This document shows, one piece after another, positions 1-14,944 of a stretch of 64,000 nucleotides of DNA. This stretch comes from Lagopus muta (taxonomy: Eukaryota; Chordata; Aves; Galliformes; Phasianidae). The notes under the pieces are model-generated. The model made no database searches and had not been told where the DNA came from. It was given only the letters and a program-made list of their open reading frames with translations. Numbering within the stretch: position 1 is the stretch's first letter; every line of letters begins with the position of its first letter. The stretch covers positions 48,955,883-49,019,882 of the forward strand of contig NC_064436.1 of assembly GCF_023343835.1 (NCBI RefSeq), in the 5' to 3' direction. Both the position numbers and the translations under genes were made by a program.

Positions 1-775
1 TATGTCTTTCTTTCTCGCCAGCAAAAATATCTGGAGTTCTTCCCAGTGTAGAGGCTCAAATGCTCCTCTCTGGGCCTCTAAAAGAAACCCAAAGGTTAAG
101 AAAACTTCATCTGATCATGTAAGAGAGTGGAAAGAACTTTCTTAAAGTTGATAATCCGTGTTACTGAACTGATTTCCAAAATCAATTGACTCATTTCTCA
201 GGCTCTATTTGGCTGCTGATGGGGCTGCCTATCACACAAGCTCCTGATCTAGCTGGAGGGCAGGAAGGGGAAACCATAGGTTGCAGGGTTGTCAGACCTG
301 CAGCCAATCCAAGTCAGCACTTGGGAGGATATCTACATTTTTTCTTTAATCGATGCTTTTCAAAATAACCTTCTTTACTAAGCTTTTTTCTTAAAATATC
401 ACATTCCTGGATTATATCTTCTCTATATTGATGATACATGCTCAGGAATCTGAACAGAGATTTTCATAAGACTTTAAAGGAATTAGATGCTCAGATCCCA
501 TCAGAATTAATGGGATCAGCACCTAAGTCCCATCCATGCCTTCAAAAATTCCAGTCCTAAGACACCAGTGACACCATATTTGCTTTGTGTGCTGGCAGGC
601 CGGCAAAAGATCAGAACAATGGATGGCAAATCTTCAAGAAATTGGAGCACTAGCTTCAGAAAAACCTTGTAGAAATAAAATCTTCGAGTTTAGGCCAAAT
701 AGTGCTGGGAACACCGGCATCACTTTGCAAACTTGGCCAAGGAGTCTCCAGAAAATGATGTATTTTTCTGAAGTT

Positions 776-853
776 CTAGGTTGGAAGGGTACTTAAAGCT
801 CTTCTAGTTCAAAGCCTGCTCTGCCATGGGCATGGACACCTTCCACTAGGTGA
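776..853 (-). mobile_element. CR1 LINE fragment (short)
   Basis: The stretch reads like the CR1 3' region in antisense: a GGTTGGAAGGG-like core, then CTTCTAGTTCAAA, then CTGCCATGGGCATGGACACC. These are signature blocks of bird CR1 near the 3' end. The copy is truncated and diverged, with no intact reading frame. Confidence 0.7.
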
Positions 854-3738
854 GATTTGTGTCTACTGTATTTTAGGCAAACTTCACTGTAACATTTCAT
901 TCAAATATTTCTCTTTATAGACCACGTTGCAACCAGAATATAATAGATTTAAAAAGGAGGGAACAATCAATCTCAGGAGTACCTTGTGAGACTGAACAGC
1001 ATCTTACACGCAACAGTGAAACTGGGAAAATACGAGCCCATTAGGAATAAAGACTTTTCAATCTTGCTGGCAGTCGAGACCTGTGGGGTATTTGTTCCAG
1101 TGATTAAGGAAAGACATACAACAAGTTCCACAGAGTGAAAAATTTTACAGCAGCGTGGCTGGGCTATCATCTGTTGCAGCTCTTCTAACATGACACTTGT
1201 ATTTTTTGCTGCCTTGCTAGGAGCTAATGTTGCCTTTGTAACTTGGAGTAGGTTGGCAGCACTCAAGTGTTCATGATCTCAGCCTAGGGGTGGGAGACAC
1301 TTCAGCAAGGAAAGTGGAGGCTCAAGTGTCAAGAGCATCTCCTAGATAAACAGTGCTTCTTCAAGGCATGTGCTGAGACAATCCGTAGGCATATCCCATC
1401 ATCACTAGGTTGCTATAGTCTTCTCTTTCCCTTTCTGCAGTAATTATTTCAACAAAATGCTGAAACACTGTAGAAGACTTGAAAACAGACACTGAAAGCG
1501 ACAGAAGGTGCTCATGGCATAGAACCCAGCTGGAAACTTGTGGTGGCTGGAGGAAACGTGGAAACATGCTGGAGGTGCTGTGCTGGGGAAAAGGGTAAGA
1601 GCTGCACATATGCTCCATTAAGCCTGCCAATTCTTACGGCTGCTTTTCTCAAAAACTGTGTGACTTTTACTTTCTGAGGCCTTGAGAGTGCTGGGGACTC
1701 CAGCAGAAATGTAGGGGAAAGATTGAGATGCAAAGAAAACTCTTCGTCTCTTGTTTGAGTGAGAAGGAGGAGAAAGGAGAGTCATCTTGCTATTTAGAAA
1801 GTCGTATTTATATACAATTACATTTGTATCTTTAAATACTCAAGATTGTAGAACCCCCAGAGGAGAGAAAGAGAGATGGGGTTTATGAAGCCTGTCTGCT
1901 TCCATAGGAATGCTAGAGTCCCAAGGAGGAGGCCATAATGTCTGGAGAACACATAATAATGTCCAGGATTCACTTCTTATCTTCCTCTTAAACTTCTGGC
2001 CCTTGATATAAGAACTGTAATGACTTTATTGGAACACTCTGTGTCTCAAAGCTTGTGATAATACAAAAGCCATCCCATGGCTGATTTCTTCTTACAGAAA
2101 CACTGTTCAGAAGGATGGAAAGAGATGTTTACACCAACAGATATCCTTGGTTTATAACATGTTGAGTGATTGCAAAACTTGGGGCTGAATTCCCAAATCC
2201 ATTTAAGTTCTCAAGTGATCATAATATAGTTAACATATCCTTTACAGAAAACATGCACAAAAATAAGGAAATGAATGCTTAAACACATAATAAATCTTTC
2301 ACTCTCCGCAGAATAAGTGCACTATTCTTATCAGGTATAAACCATGGCCTATTTCTTCATAATCATAGTCATAAATCTGGCTCAGTTATTGTATATATTT
2401 TACTATCTGTGTATTTACTTTCGAAGAATACTGCTGTAAATTTCCTAAAGATAAAGGGATTCACTTTTTTTCATAGGTATTTACAAGTTACCAGTTCTGG
2501 TCAATAATAGCAGGAGTTCTGTTGAAAAGGCAGCTATTTGATGGCAATTTCTCTTAAAATTATGTATGCACCTTTAGTTAGCATTTAGTAAGAGGGATTA
2601 GAAATGCAATATTGATATTGCTTTTAAAGCCCTTATGTAGTGAAGAAAGAACATGAATGTTTTGGGGTACTGCTGAATGTTATATAGAAGGGTTGTGTTA
2701 CATAGAAATATACCTTTTGTTAAACTATCAGCGTGCAGGCTGCGTAGGATCTGGGACATATGTCACTGCTTGCTACATTGCTTTCAGGAGTGTGGTAGTT
2801 GTTCACGCAGAGGCATCTTTCTACCTGGAATATCCATGAAGTCCATTTGGCTGCAGTGTGAGCAGAATGCCCATGGAAAAGCCGGGCTGTTGGGCTGTCT
2901 GTGCTTATTTTGTGATGGGTTTTGACTCTGTTAACCAAAGTAATTTGTTAATGCCCCGCTAAAATTTGATGAACTAACAAGTCCTTTCTTGAACGGTGTT
3001 TCAATCAGTGATATTTTTGGAAATGTTTTGTGTTTACAAATGGAGTTGCTTGAACAGGTATTGACCCCAGTATTACTGAGAATGATGTTTGCTGAGCTAC
3101 CAGTGAGCGCACTGAGGGTGGTGACAGAGCCGTTTATACGGGGTGCTTCTAAGATAGAAGTGTCCTTATCATGCAGAAGTTATGTGCAATGGGAAAAGTA
3201 GTGGAGGAATAGTGGAAACCAGCTGTGACTAGTAATTTTCAAGCGATTGGTTTTAGTTAGCTCCTGCTCCTAATGGTAATCATTTGCACAATAATTGCTT
3301 CAAGTCTCTTACAGAGCATTTGGATTTGTGCTCACTTTGAAAAAAAAAGACAGAAGCCATGTTTCCAACAGGACCATCTGCTTTGCTGTGGATGCTTAAA
3401 GTCTACGTGGATGCAAAAGCAAATGAAGACATTCCCCGAAGAAAAATCTGTCCAGGAACATTAAATACAAAGATACCACATCTGCCCATGTGGTGTCCCT
3501 GCAGTTCCTGTAAGCTGGTGCAGCAGATAAGGGTGCACCACTGTGTTTTTGCTCACCTCTGACATCACACTCCAGGGAATGTCATTGCGATGCCATTGAG
3601 ACCAGGTGCTTTTTGATCAGATCCAGTAAAATGCTGCAATGTTCTTGAGACTAGAAATCACACTTTTGATTTAAGGTACATCTCAGTGTTATTGATGTTT
3701 TTGAGTTTTGTTTTGTCTTTTACCTTTGATATGTGGGT

Positions 3739-3760
3739 TGTTTATTTATTTATTTATTTT
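3739..3760. repeat. (TTTA)n microsatellite
   Basis: Four to five perfect TTTA units lie in AT-rich intergenic DNA. No associated gene is seen. Confidence 0.85.
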
Positions 3761-6700
3761 GAGATAGCTTAGCACTGATAACATCAGAAAAATTATGGGC
3801 AGGAAAGGAATGCATTTGGAAAGTTACAGTGCCATCTATAGAAGGAGCATCAACCTGCAATCTCAGACCTCACTGCCTTCAACAACCTTATTTTGTACCT
3901 TCAACAAACACCAGTTGTTTTAACCATCAGCTGTAACTAAATAGCACATCCAACAGAAAACTGAGCACTGTACTGCACTCTTAGGCATGACTCCAGTCCT
4001 CATCTACATGTTTGTTTTCCTTCCTCATGCTCGCTTACCTTATTTTTTCTGCCAGCATTGTCCTGGTTTGTGTTTGGTTTTGGTGGCAGAGTTTCATGTC
4101 CTGGTAACCCAAAGCTGCCTGGTGGTCTCGCTCACCCTGCCAAGGAGACAGATCATCGAGGGTGCTTGGATGGGGCCTTGTGCTACAGGGAAATTGGTTA
4201 TACATCAAGCCAAGGAGAAAAGTTGAGGTGCTGACTTCACAGTGAACAGTCAGGAACCAGGTGGAAGAGTCAGATTCAAGTCCGTATTCCAGCAGATATT
4301 TTACGGCTTATACGCTTACATACATTATTGCTTGAATATATTTACATACAGAGAACATTCACAGGAAGAGAGAGAACCATTCACCACAAAGTGCCAAATG
4401 GTGCAGTAGTTTAAGTAGCTAATGCAATGTATGGCTGGAAAGACCCTTGCCCCTTGTGCTGGCTCCGGGCAGCTCAGTAGGCCTCATACTGCCCACATGC
4501 TAGTTGAGCTCTCCTGCTCAGCACAGCAGGCAGGAGGGGGTTTGTCAATGCTTGTCAGTGCCTGAGGGATCAGCCCTGTGTGCTTTGCTTGCAGAAGCTG
4601 GAGGCAGATCTGGACATTAACATAAGGCTCCATTGACGAAGCTCATGTGCTTCCATTTCCTACAGCACTGTGACTTGTCACTGTGCATCCTTCAGCTTTG
4701 GCTGGGAAATGCTTTCTGTGTATTTTAAACCATTAGATTTTGGTGAGGTGGGCAAAAGAAGACCATGGATCTAATATGGTGCCATTTAACATCACTGAAT
4801 ATTTCGCCACTGACTTTGACTGGTTTAGAGTTGGTTTTATGAACTTGATCAAACTGCATAAACTGTTCTTAAACCAAATGAAAGGAACAGTTCACTCCAT
4901 TTGCTTTTATGAAGTCTTCTTCCCCAACCTTGCTTCATTCAGACCCTGATTCTGGAGGATTTTACCTCAAAAAAATTAATTTCACTGCACACCCACAACA
5001 GCGTGCTTCTATTTTCAACACTGGCAAATATTTACCTGCAAAGAAACTCCTAGGATACAAAAACGAAAGGAAACAAGACAAAAATCCACAGATATTTTTG
5101 AAAGAAACAGCTTAAAGTCTTTCACTACTGAAAGCCACTTTTAAAATATATTTGCTATTTACAGAGAAATGCAGTGTTATCTTTACAAAAGCTTTAGATA
5201 TATTAGATTTGGGGAAAATATTTTGAATGAACAGGGAGAATTGAAATCTGCTTTCCAGGAGTAGGGCTTATGATCTTAGTTCCAGAGGGGGTGACAAAAT
5301 TGTTGTTAAATCACAGAACTAGGCAAGGCAAAATCTAGATGCTGCTATTCACAACATACAGACCATTAAGGCTTTCAGTGCTGTTCCCTTGTCTGTCTGC
5401 TAAGTGATATGTATTCTTTTTCTTTCCTAAGTGCTCACCAGGCTGTAGAAAGGAGCACAGAAAAGTGTGGCACTTTCTTGAAAACCAAATATCCTACAAG
5501 CCAAATTAGGCATGGATTAGTCCTACCCAAGCACTAGAATTTTAAATCCTTACTCTTGGTTATATAGACACCTAATGTAAAGTAATTGTCTTAAAAGAAG
5601 TAAACCCAATCACAGGGCAAAATGGTACACCATGACAATAAGGGTATGGCAAGGGGAGTTAGCTAGGGGAAGCCATTGCTTCTCTGTGTAAAGTCTTCTT
5701 CATCAATTCGATTGGCACAGGAGATCAGGATGTGCTGTGGGACCCTGACAGCTAAAGCCAGCACCACAGTTTACACCATGATCTAATCTTTATGGAATTA
5801 AAAAATGCAATTCAAGCTGAGGTCTTAAACCCACATGGACTTCTTTGGACAGAGGTCCTCATGCACAACGAAGGGTTTTACAAGTGAAATGTTGGGTTGG
5901 GAAAAGAGGAGCTGTCTTAAGAAGGATCCTGTTATGGAGAACAGTCCCCATGTGACTGCATCCAGCCACACTGCAGCATACATAATGCTGTGTGACTGCT
6001 GCAAAGGAATGCAGGGCTGGGCTGCCTCAGTCTGCTTGCTGTGTCTCATCCCAAAGGCTTCTGGACCAGCAGGCTTAAAGATGCACTACAAGGAGTACAC
6101 TGCAACCACCAGGCAGCAGTGAAACTTATCACTGATTCAAATACAAAATCTGCGTGTTGGAGTGCTATACAGTTCTAAATACAAAGGCGAGTCCAAACTG
6201 TGAATAATTTTCAGATTAGACAGAGTTCTTAATGAACCACAAATGAGAAGTCTGTCCATCCATACTGTGGACAGTGGTTGCATAGCTGAATGCCGTAAGT
6301 ACAGATTTGTAAGGGCATTGCTGCACGTACTTTTGCTTTGTAGTGGATTTCACTGATCATACCTCACTTGCAAATAAAATATGCACAAGCATTTATTTTG
6401 CTCTAGATAAGAATGAATGCAAATAAATAAGCAAGTGGGGATTGGAAGCCCTTTCTAGCTCCTGCATCACATTTCCCTTCTGAAACAGAAGTCAGCCTGA
6501 AAGCTTCAGCCAAAGCTTGCTTTGGAAATAAGCATTTTTGCAGAGTGCTGACTGTGGAACTGCATTTACTAACGAGTTAGTCACACAATGGTTTGCCTCC
6601 GTACGATCTGGGTCACAGGCCAGAATTCTCCTGAATGCTAACATTTTCATTTAAGCTGTGTTTGTCAGTGCACAGCAGAGATATTTTCCTTCCTAAAGCT

Positions 6701-9700
6701 GGTCCTAAATGGGAATGCTGTGTGTCACATCTGATGTCACTGCTTATGGTTCACTGCAGAGTCAGGGGTGAGGCCCTCTCACCGTGAGCTCCAGTGTAGT
6801 GGAGCACCAGCCCATAGCGTCACTTCCCACCCTGTAAGGTCACAGTTGTTGGTGCCATTAAGTGACTCCAACAGACAACTTGCAAGGTACCACAACCAAA
6901 TTTAGCTAAATCCACTCTGCACCCAACTTTAGGCACCTCATCAGGTGCCATTTAGGCACCACTGAAGAGCCTAATTTAAGTAAGGGTACAATAAGCTTTG
7001 CCTAAATTTAACACAGTCAGTGACCAATTGACTTTTTGCTCCTAACAAGAATATTCTTCTGAATAGCAGCTCTATCACAAGCATTTTAAAGGAATATCAT
7101 GCAAGATCTACTGACTATCTTCAGGTTTTAAAATTTGTATTTAGCATTGAAGGGTTTTCAAAATTATTTAATAAATTGACCCATGCTGCATACTGCACCT
7201 TTTACAGTGTGGATATGGTATTAAATCTCACTTAGGAAGAAATGATGCTGAGTCCTGCTGAGAGATTTGTTCAGGTCAGTGCAAGAAAACCTAAAGATGA
7301 ACAGTGTGACTTGTTTGGTCCCTCGCTGCCACTCCTATCCTTCACCTGTTGGTACCTTGTACCTGTTTGTCTGTACAAAGTTATTACACACATATAAAAG
7401 CAGCATATCTTGGCCTGAATGCCAGGAAGAAGAATAGTAGGATCTTGCCACAAACACAAAGAATAGATGGGATTGGATTAAACTATACCCAACTTGTTAT
7501 TATTGCTTAAGGAGCTCTATAGAGCTTATTACTTAAGAAGCTTTCCAGCAGCATTCTTATGAGAAGAAAAAAAAACCCAAAGAGAGGGAAGTTACTCTGT
7601 TGGTGGTCACTGCTGATGAGAAGTCTGAAAACCTTCTGTCTGAGAACAACAGCAGAGACAGCCCACACAGGTCTGAGCTCCCCTAATGCACACAAACGTT
7701 ATCTATTATATTGCAGTCTGCAAATATGTTAAAAATGTATACTTTATTTATACAAACTCATGTTTCTGCTGTAGCAAAAAATATTTTGGAAAGCAGTTGG
7801 ACTTGTGAACACTTACGCTTCAGACCGTAGTTACACTGTCAGGATTCACATTTTCTGCCTGGATATAATTTATAAACATTGGATTTAGTCAGGGAAAGTC
7901 TTCATAGAGGTTAACTGTAATTTCCTGTTGTAAATGGAGTCTGATGAATGAGGATATGAAATCTTGGAAAAGTTTAATCATTCTAAAGAAGGCTGTCCCA
8001 CATGATGGAGTAGAATTTGCACAGCTTTGCAAAGAATTGGCAGTTTGCTATTTCTCTGTCTGCTCCAGAGTGAAAAATCACAAGTGAGGGGCTTCTGCTT
8101 GAAAGCAAATGGATTTTTGCTGTTAGTAGGATGAGATCAGGCTCCGAATCTAAACAGATGTGGAAATATCATTACATTCCTGACCAAGGAATTTATGTCT
8201 ATTTGTACACAGCCTCAGCTATGTGCCCAGGCCCAGCTGAGGCACTGGAAGTCCTAGACTAGCACTGAGCTGAGGTGTTCTGTAAAATCAGAGCCTGAGT
8301 ACTGTGTTATGCTCCAGAAGCTGAACTCAGCTACTTCCTATCTGAGCAGAGAACACCTCCCTGGCTCTAGCTGCCCCCATGAGTGTCATGGAGCAAACTA
8401 CCAAAGTGATAACGTGACATGCATATATATCAAGTGAATATCAGTAAAAAAATAATGTAATGGAGCTAATATCTCCATTTTTGGCAAAGGGTTATTAGCT
8501 CTGTATGATCACATCTCACAAAGGAATTGTGACTGTGGACTCTCCTTTGAAATCTTCCAGCTAAGCCTATGGGATAGTAAAAATATTCCAATACTCCTCA
8601 TATTGTTAGCTGCTGGTGGGAGGAATATCTCAAGCTTTGAAAACTCTGAGCTCTGGCTGCAGACCTCAGTGGTGGCAGCCACAAGCTACAAACATCCAAA
8701 CTGGAGCTGAGCAAAGGATTACGGCAGCCACCTGAGTGATACATATCCCTGCAGCAGCTGTGGCATAGGGTGCTGTAGAAATGAAGCAACTTCTGTTAAA
8801 AGCATTGACCAAGATTTCTGGCTGCTGAAACAGCACTTTTTTGTTGCCCTTAAACACGGCACTTATCCACAGAGCAACTGCATGAAAATTTTCCTAAGCC
8901 CTCACAGCCTCATTTGAGACAGTCAAAATGCTCATACCAGAAAGAAGATCTTGCCGCCTTTTACAAAAGATTTGCGTGATGTTTTGCAAGGAAGTTTGTT
9001 GTCACTGCTTCCTGTGGCAGTTGTTTCTCCAAACACAGTAGAGGTCACCTCATGGCCGATTTTCAGGACCTTATTGTGATACTTGTGATACAGACCACTG
9101 AAAAGCAAGTCACAAACTACGCCTCATATTTAAGGGAGATTATATCCACCTCTGTACATAGTACTAAGCTGCATCAAAAACCTCTAACCACTGTCTTCTG
9201 AAGTAAGAAAAAATTATCCATCCGTTATCTAGCCTCTTCCCTAGCTTTGTTCAGTAAGAATTGATCCTGTCATTTATTGGCATCACTTGACCTTCAGTTC
9301 CATTGCTCAGTTAAAGGAGAAAGAATGGTGGTGAAGTTGCAGAAAACATCAAAGCAGCCCAATAGTGGTACTTTCTGATTAATCTTGTTCCTTCACCAAC
9401 ACTTCTCAGCTATAAAAAACACCAAAATATGGACACAACTTTGTCACCCGAGTCTTCTGTTTGTCAGAAAACCAGAATACTTGAGCCAATCTTTTCTACA
9501 ATGATTTGCAATTTTGATTTATGAAACTCCTCAGCTTCCCCAAATACCTAACCTTTCTGTGGGATGGGAGAGGGGAAAGGAGGGAGAGAGTACTATTTCT
9601 TGAATTATGATGCAATAGAAATCTACCAAAGAAATATCTTGAGGGGGACTCAGGATTAAGTGTTAATACAGACCCTCTTTTGCAGACAGACATGAGTTCA

Positions 9701-10534
9701 CCTGACTGTTCTCAAAGCCAGTCAAGCTGTGGTTAGCCTAACAGTCAACTTTAGCTAATAAGCCATGCTAAAAGGTAGAATATATTAACTCAGGCCCATA
9801 GCCAAACTAGTGCAGATATAAAACTCTGCCTGAAAAACAAAACGTACATGGTTATAAAATGAGTTTTAATCCCAACTTCGCCATCAATTTGATGTACTAC
9901 CTTAAGCAAATCACTGAATCTATGTCTCAGTTCCTTACTTGCACAGTGGGGATAGTAAAAACACATTAAGAGTGGAAGCTGTTCTGGTAAGATTCTGAAC
10001 ATGCATACTTATAAAGTCTTGAGGAGAAAATGCAGTTCAGTCTAGTTACAGTGCCACAAATAATAATGCTTCTCAGTCTGACACTGAACAAATGTAAGCA
10101 ATTGAAGTGTCTTTTTTTTTTTTTAAGTCATATTGAGCTTAAAATATTAACCCTACCAAAACACATTAGCCCAGCCTTGTCCCTCCGATGCCATGCAGCT
10201 CTCCTCACTTCTTATACCCTGCTGCAGGCCTTGTAATATATGCTAGCCATATCTGAAAAGCAAAAACTACACAAGAAACTTTCAAATCAGTTCTACATTT
10301 TTTGTTATCCACACATTGAGCTCCATATACTTTTCTGAGGCATAGCAACTTTTTAAGGAGCTGAGAAATGTCATTAAACTATCTTACAGCATTTGCAGTG
10401 CTAACAGAAGGATGACTTACGAGAAATGAGCAAGAATTGTCTTTTTTCCCATTTTGTCCATCAAGCATTCACTGATTTTCTCCTGCACTCCATTCCCAGT
10501 AAGGGTCCTGTACATCCTCATAAATTGCAATGCT

Positions 10535-11290
10535 CAGAATGCTGGAGATGATTTAATCCTACCCCTTGCTCAGAAGCAATGGCCATACTGGATCACTTCA
10601 GTTGTGGCTTTCTCTAGCTAAGCTTTGCAAGCTTCCAAGGCTGGAGATGGGTTATCATTTCTCTGCTGACTTTTTCCCGGTACTGAACCACTTCCCTTTA
10701 AACAAGTACATATCTAGTGTCCAGATGTCCCACATGGAACCTTCCAAGCCGCATTTTGTAGTTACTGCTATCAAAAAGCTAGCTTTATAATCCTTGTAAA
10801 TGCCCTTGAAGTAGTTATATGGTACAATTAGATAATCTCTTAGCCTCTTCTATGCTGGACTGGAAAAGTCAACCTCAACCAGCCCTCCTTGCAGGCCATG
10901 TACTGTACATCTCCAGCACCCTCCTCCTGGATCCTCTCCAGATTCCTCCACATCCTCCTTGGACTGAGGTCCCAGAAACTAGACATCAGTCCAGGTGCAA
11001 CCTCACCAGTGCCAAGTAGTGATGGATAGCACCTTCCCTCCATCAGCCAGCCTCACTCCCTCCAGTAAAACTCCCAGTGTAACATGCAATTTGCCTTACT
11101 TATGATGAGAGCACACAACACACAGGCTTATATTCAATTTGGCACCTGCCATAACCCCAAGGGCCTGCATCCCAGCTTGTCCATACACAGAGTGGCTCCA
11201 GCCAGGTGATGAGATCAGCAACTCATTGCATTAAACTGTAGGGTTCTTTTCACTTCATGCTCACTTGAGATCCCTCGGGTTTGAAGTATT
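10535..11290 (-). mobile_element. CR1 LINE 3' fragment, about 750 bp
   Basis: Read on the plus strand, this follows the antisense CR1 3' end in order. A GGAGATGATTTAATCCTACC block is followed by CTTGCTCAGAAGCA. A diverged middle comes next. Then come a CTCCTGGATCCTCTCCAG block near 10,925 and the CAACCTCACCAGTGCCAAGTA block near 11,000, which correspond to the C-terminal reverse-transcriptase and 3' region of CR1. Many stops and indels make it a dead copy. The boundaries are approximate. The element is transcribed leftward in its own orientation. Confidence 0.72.
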
Positions 11291-14200
11291 TGGTGCATCA
11301 ACCACTCCCAGTAATTTAATATCACTCTATGCAATACTTAAAAAATGAAAAAATACAAGTGATATTTTAATTCCTTTGGTCACCAAGGAATTTAAACACT
11401 GTTACTTGGCTTTCAGCACTAGGATTTTGTCTTCATTTTCTCAAGTTCTTGATTGTTCCCACTCAGTTCATAGTCTCACTGAGCTTCAGACCTGTTGTCA
11501 GTCTCGCCTTAGTTGTTGGTAGCAGCAGAAAAGGGAACCTGTGACAGTGAGGTTTACTGTCATTCCGTCTTTTCTCCCTAGTTCCAGCACACAGGCTAAG
11601 GGGATCAGCCAGCCACTTAAACTCCCCAGTGCCTCTGCATCAAAAGGCAGCAGATACTAGTACTCCCGTTCCCCTTTTGAGGTTATTTCACTCTCTTAAG
11701 TATTTATAGATTGATCTGAGCATCAACAGTTGGCTGCTACTGGAGTTATTTCCACTCTTCCCTTACTCCTCTAAGAAAATAAATATTGAAATAGTAACAT
11801 AATGTACAGGGGATGAAGTGGTGCGTGCTATATTAACTACAAACAAGCTGTGGACCTAAGCCAAAGGCTATTGAAATGCATAAGAGGCTTCAGATGTTGC
11901 ACTGAACTTGAATTAACATTTGACTAAATGGGCACTTTAGCTTGTGAGTAGTCCAACTGGAGCTGAGTACTTCACATTACACGCACCTTCAAATAAATGA
12001 GTGGCTGATCTCCTGAATCACACTTATTGCCATAAGTTTCCCAATACTGCCACCTGCAGAACAGGCTAATTACAGCTCCCAACAGAGAACTGTGAAGAGG
12101 TTGAGCACAGACAACGCTGGATATGATTTTAAGTTACCATGTGCATGCCTGGGTACATAAACCTGAAATCCTACCTGAAAATCCTAAGTATTTCTAAAAC
12201 ATTTCTAATGCTCTGTATGTTAAATACCCACTTCTGGAAGGCTGTAGAAAAACCACAGTAACCTGCTGATTCAAATAAAGTAATTTGCACAGTAAAATCC
12301 TCACATATATGGAATATCAGCAGTGGCAAGAACCAGTCATTGATTTCTTTTAGAGATGCATGGAACACTGTCAGGCTTCACAAGCTGATTCAGTAGCTGT
12401 CACAATGAGAGTCCTGAGATGAAACATTTAGGGCTTTGGATGAGAAGACAAAAAGAGCTGATTTAATCATGGAGGATGTGCAGGAAATTAAGATAACAAT
12501 TCTATTCAGAATTAGAGATTCAAGATTAAAATTGAAGGAAAACAAGCACAATGAGCTCCACTTGAAGTAGGACGTGGCTAAGAGTCAAATTATTGAAGAC
12601 CATACTTTCATTAAAAGAACATTTTTTTATCATAGCTTGTCGAAAGAAAAGCCTACAGCAATTTGCACTGCTTGGTCCAATACTTTTGCTAAAATGTGAC
12701 ACAATGGACAAAGATGAAAATTGAAAAGCCATTTGCAAGCAGGTAAAGCTAGCTGCATTTAAAAAAAGCTTACAGAGTGTCTATAACTTGATGTAAATGA
12801 CTGAAAACCATCCTTCACTACTTACAATTTATTCTAGATGGATTTGAAGTGTGCATACACACTTCTAAGCATGCTGACTTTGTAATGTATTAAAATACCT
12901 TGAACAGCTGAGCTATTAATACAACAAAAGCTCCTGTCTATTCAGCTTTCAGATCCTTACCAATTGAATCCTTACCTCCAGAGACAACTCTCACAGCTCA
13001 TGAAACTTTGGATCTTCTTAGTAATTTCTCTTCCTTTAAACAACTCATTTTAGGGGAAAGTCCAGTGCTTTGCCAGACACCTGTGTTAATTTTAAATAGA
13101 AGAAAACAACCTTGCTGTTGATGCACATGAGTGGATTGATAATCAATTGCCAGTCTTCCATCTTTTGAAAATGTACCTAGAGTCAAAGGGTACCAAGTAA
13201 AAAGTGAATGCCTCAACACTTCTCCTACTTCTCCAAAAAGAAGAAATTATTCAGATGTCTGAAATTTGGTAGACCTGAGATCTAGAAACCTGAGTAGAAG
13301 ATTGGGGAAGAAGCAGCTTCATAAATGCTACAATGATTTCACTAGCACTGCTAGACACGCTGCTAGATTATAAAACAAACACACACCTATACAATCACTA
13401 TAAGAAATATAGTCAGAACTCAAAGGCACTTTCAGGTAGCTTCAGTATGGCCTACGCAGTAGTTCACAGGCACAGTTACAACAGGTACCCAAGGCAACAG
13501 CTTAAACAGCAACACCCCCTGCAAAACAAAAACACAGTCCCACAGGCATGGCACACAGCTGGCTGGACTCCACTGTTTCTACTACATCTGATGGTTGCTG
13601 CTCCTTCCAGCCCCCTGCCATCCTGCCACAAGCAGTTCCCTCTCTGGGAGACTTTGTTGCTAGGCAGCCTGAGCCATAGCGAAGGCAGAGAAATAGCTGT
13701 AGGTCTCTGCTAGTGCAGGAGGCTGTAGCAGAAGTGCCATGAAAGGCCTTCATCTGTGTTTTGTCAGCTAGAGAAAGATGCTGTTGAAGAAGAGTAACAC
13801 GCAACAGTTTGCCTTAGCAGATGCTTTCAACTTCCCAAAACTTAAAGAGGCTGATGTTTAGAATTGAAGTACTCTGATCTTTTAAGCTTCAAAATCTGAA
13901 ATTACTTTGATAATGCTTTAATTAAGAGTAGCAACTAGATGCAACTCAAAACACTTTCAGACCACACATGGCTTTAGTCAAAGCTTCTATTTTGAATTAC
14001 TCTTCAAAAAAGCCTGAAAGCCAGGGGCAGTTCACAGGGAACACAACAGCAGCTACCTACAGAACATACGAAATTACCAAGCACCACAGAACAGAAATCT
14101 ACACTGCACAGAAGCCCCTGCTAGGACAGTATGTTTGTAGACCTCGGTCAAAGGACACTTCATACTTTATGGTTACCTGAAGTTTGGGCAAGGAGCTGCA

Positions 14201-14944
14201 GATGAATATGTAAAAAGCTTTCATTTAAGAGGGTCAGAGCATTAAGGCTAATGAGTGTTTTACCTTAGATCTTTTCTTCCTATCACTTTCTTCCTACTCA
14301 TCCAACCTGAAATTTCTCCCTACAACTCAAAATTCAATTACTGCAGCTTCCCAACCTCTCCACACTCCTATTTTCCAGTCATTTTGGAAGAAACATGTGA
14401 TCTCTTCCAAGGCTCTCCTTAGCACAGTAACAAGTTAATAAACCCACACACAAGCTGCACAGATTGTGTCAGCATCAGACAGATTACTTTTTGCAACAAG
14501 TAGGAAAAAACCTGTTCTAGTGCTGCCTACCAGAGGATGAAACAGGATCAGTTAAATGGACACTGCTGCTTCTATACAAGCAACCTTACTGTAAAAGCAG
14601 ATTGTTTCAAGTTGTCATTTCAGCATTCATTCATTGCACCTTACCAGTAGACTAAGCATAAAGAAGGATGTGAAATTACAGCTGAAGAGTTTGGACATCA
14701 GGAAAAGCTTTAACAGAAGCATGGTGCAGGCCTGGCCTTCATTATCCAGACACAAAGGCATCTCTTGACTCAGAGGCCTTTCTCTAGTGTCTTGAAGCTA
14801 CATCGGCCTCAGCTGACCTGCTCACCTTAGGCAAATAGTAACCTCTTGCCCTGAAAAGAACTTTGAGTGGCCTTTACAAAACAAGGTTCATAGGATGCCA
14901 CAAGAAACTCTTGGGGCAAGAGGAATGATCAATAAACTCCATTT

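Larger units (their letters stand above)
1..14942. other. Intergenic region downstream of UCHL1
   Basis: No reading frame here resembles a known protein, and none is flanked by convincing splice sites. The longest frame (126 codons near 13,333-13,713) has no recognisable domain and is matched by an equally long frame on the other strand. The stretch is AT-rich and holds CR1 LINE remnants near 776-853 and 10,535-11,290, an ATTT tetranucleotide run near 3,739, and a cluster of TTTAGGCACC motifs at 6,928-6,960. In human 4p13 the next gene in this direction is LIMCH1, but I recognise none of its exons here. Confidence 0.6.

Noticed and set aside
13333-13804. Overlapping 126- and 100-codon frames on opposite strands
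   Set aside because: No domain, no splice context, no conserved-looking segment; a chance opening in low-stop sequence.
1-14942. Exons of LIMCH1, expected to the left by human gene order
   Set aside because: No segment encodes recognisable LIMCH1 sequence. Its promoter presumably lies further left.
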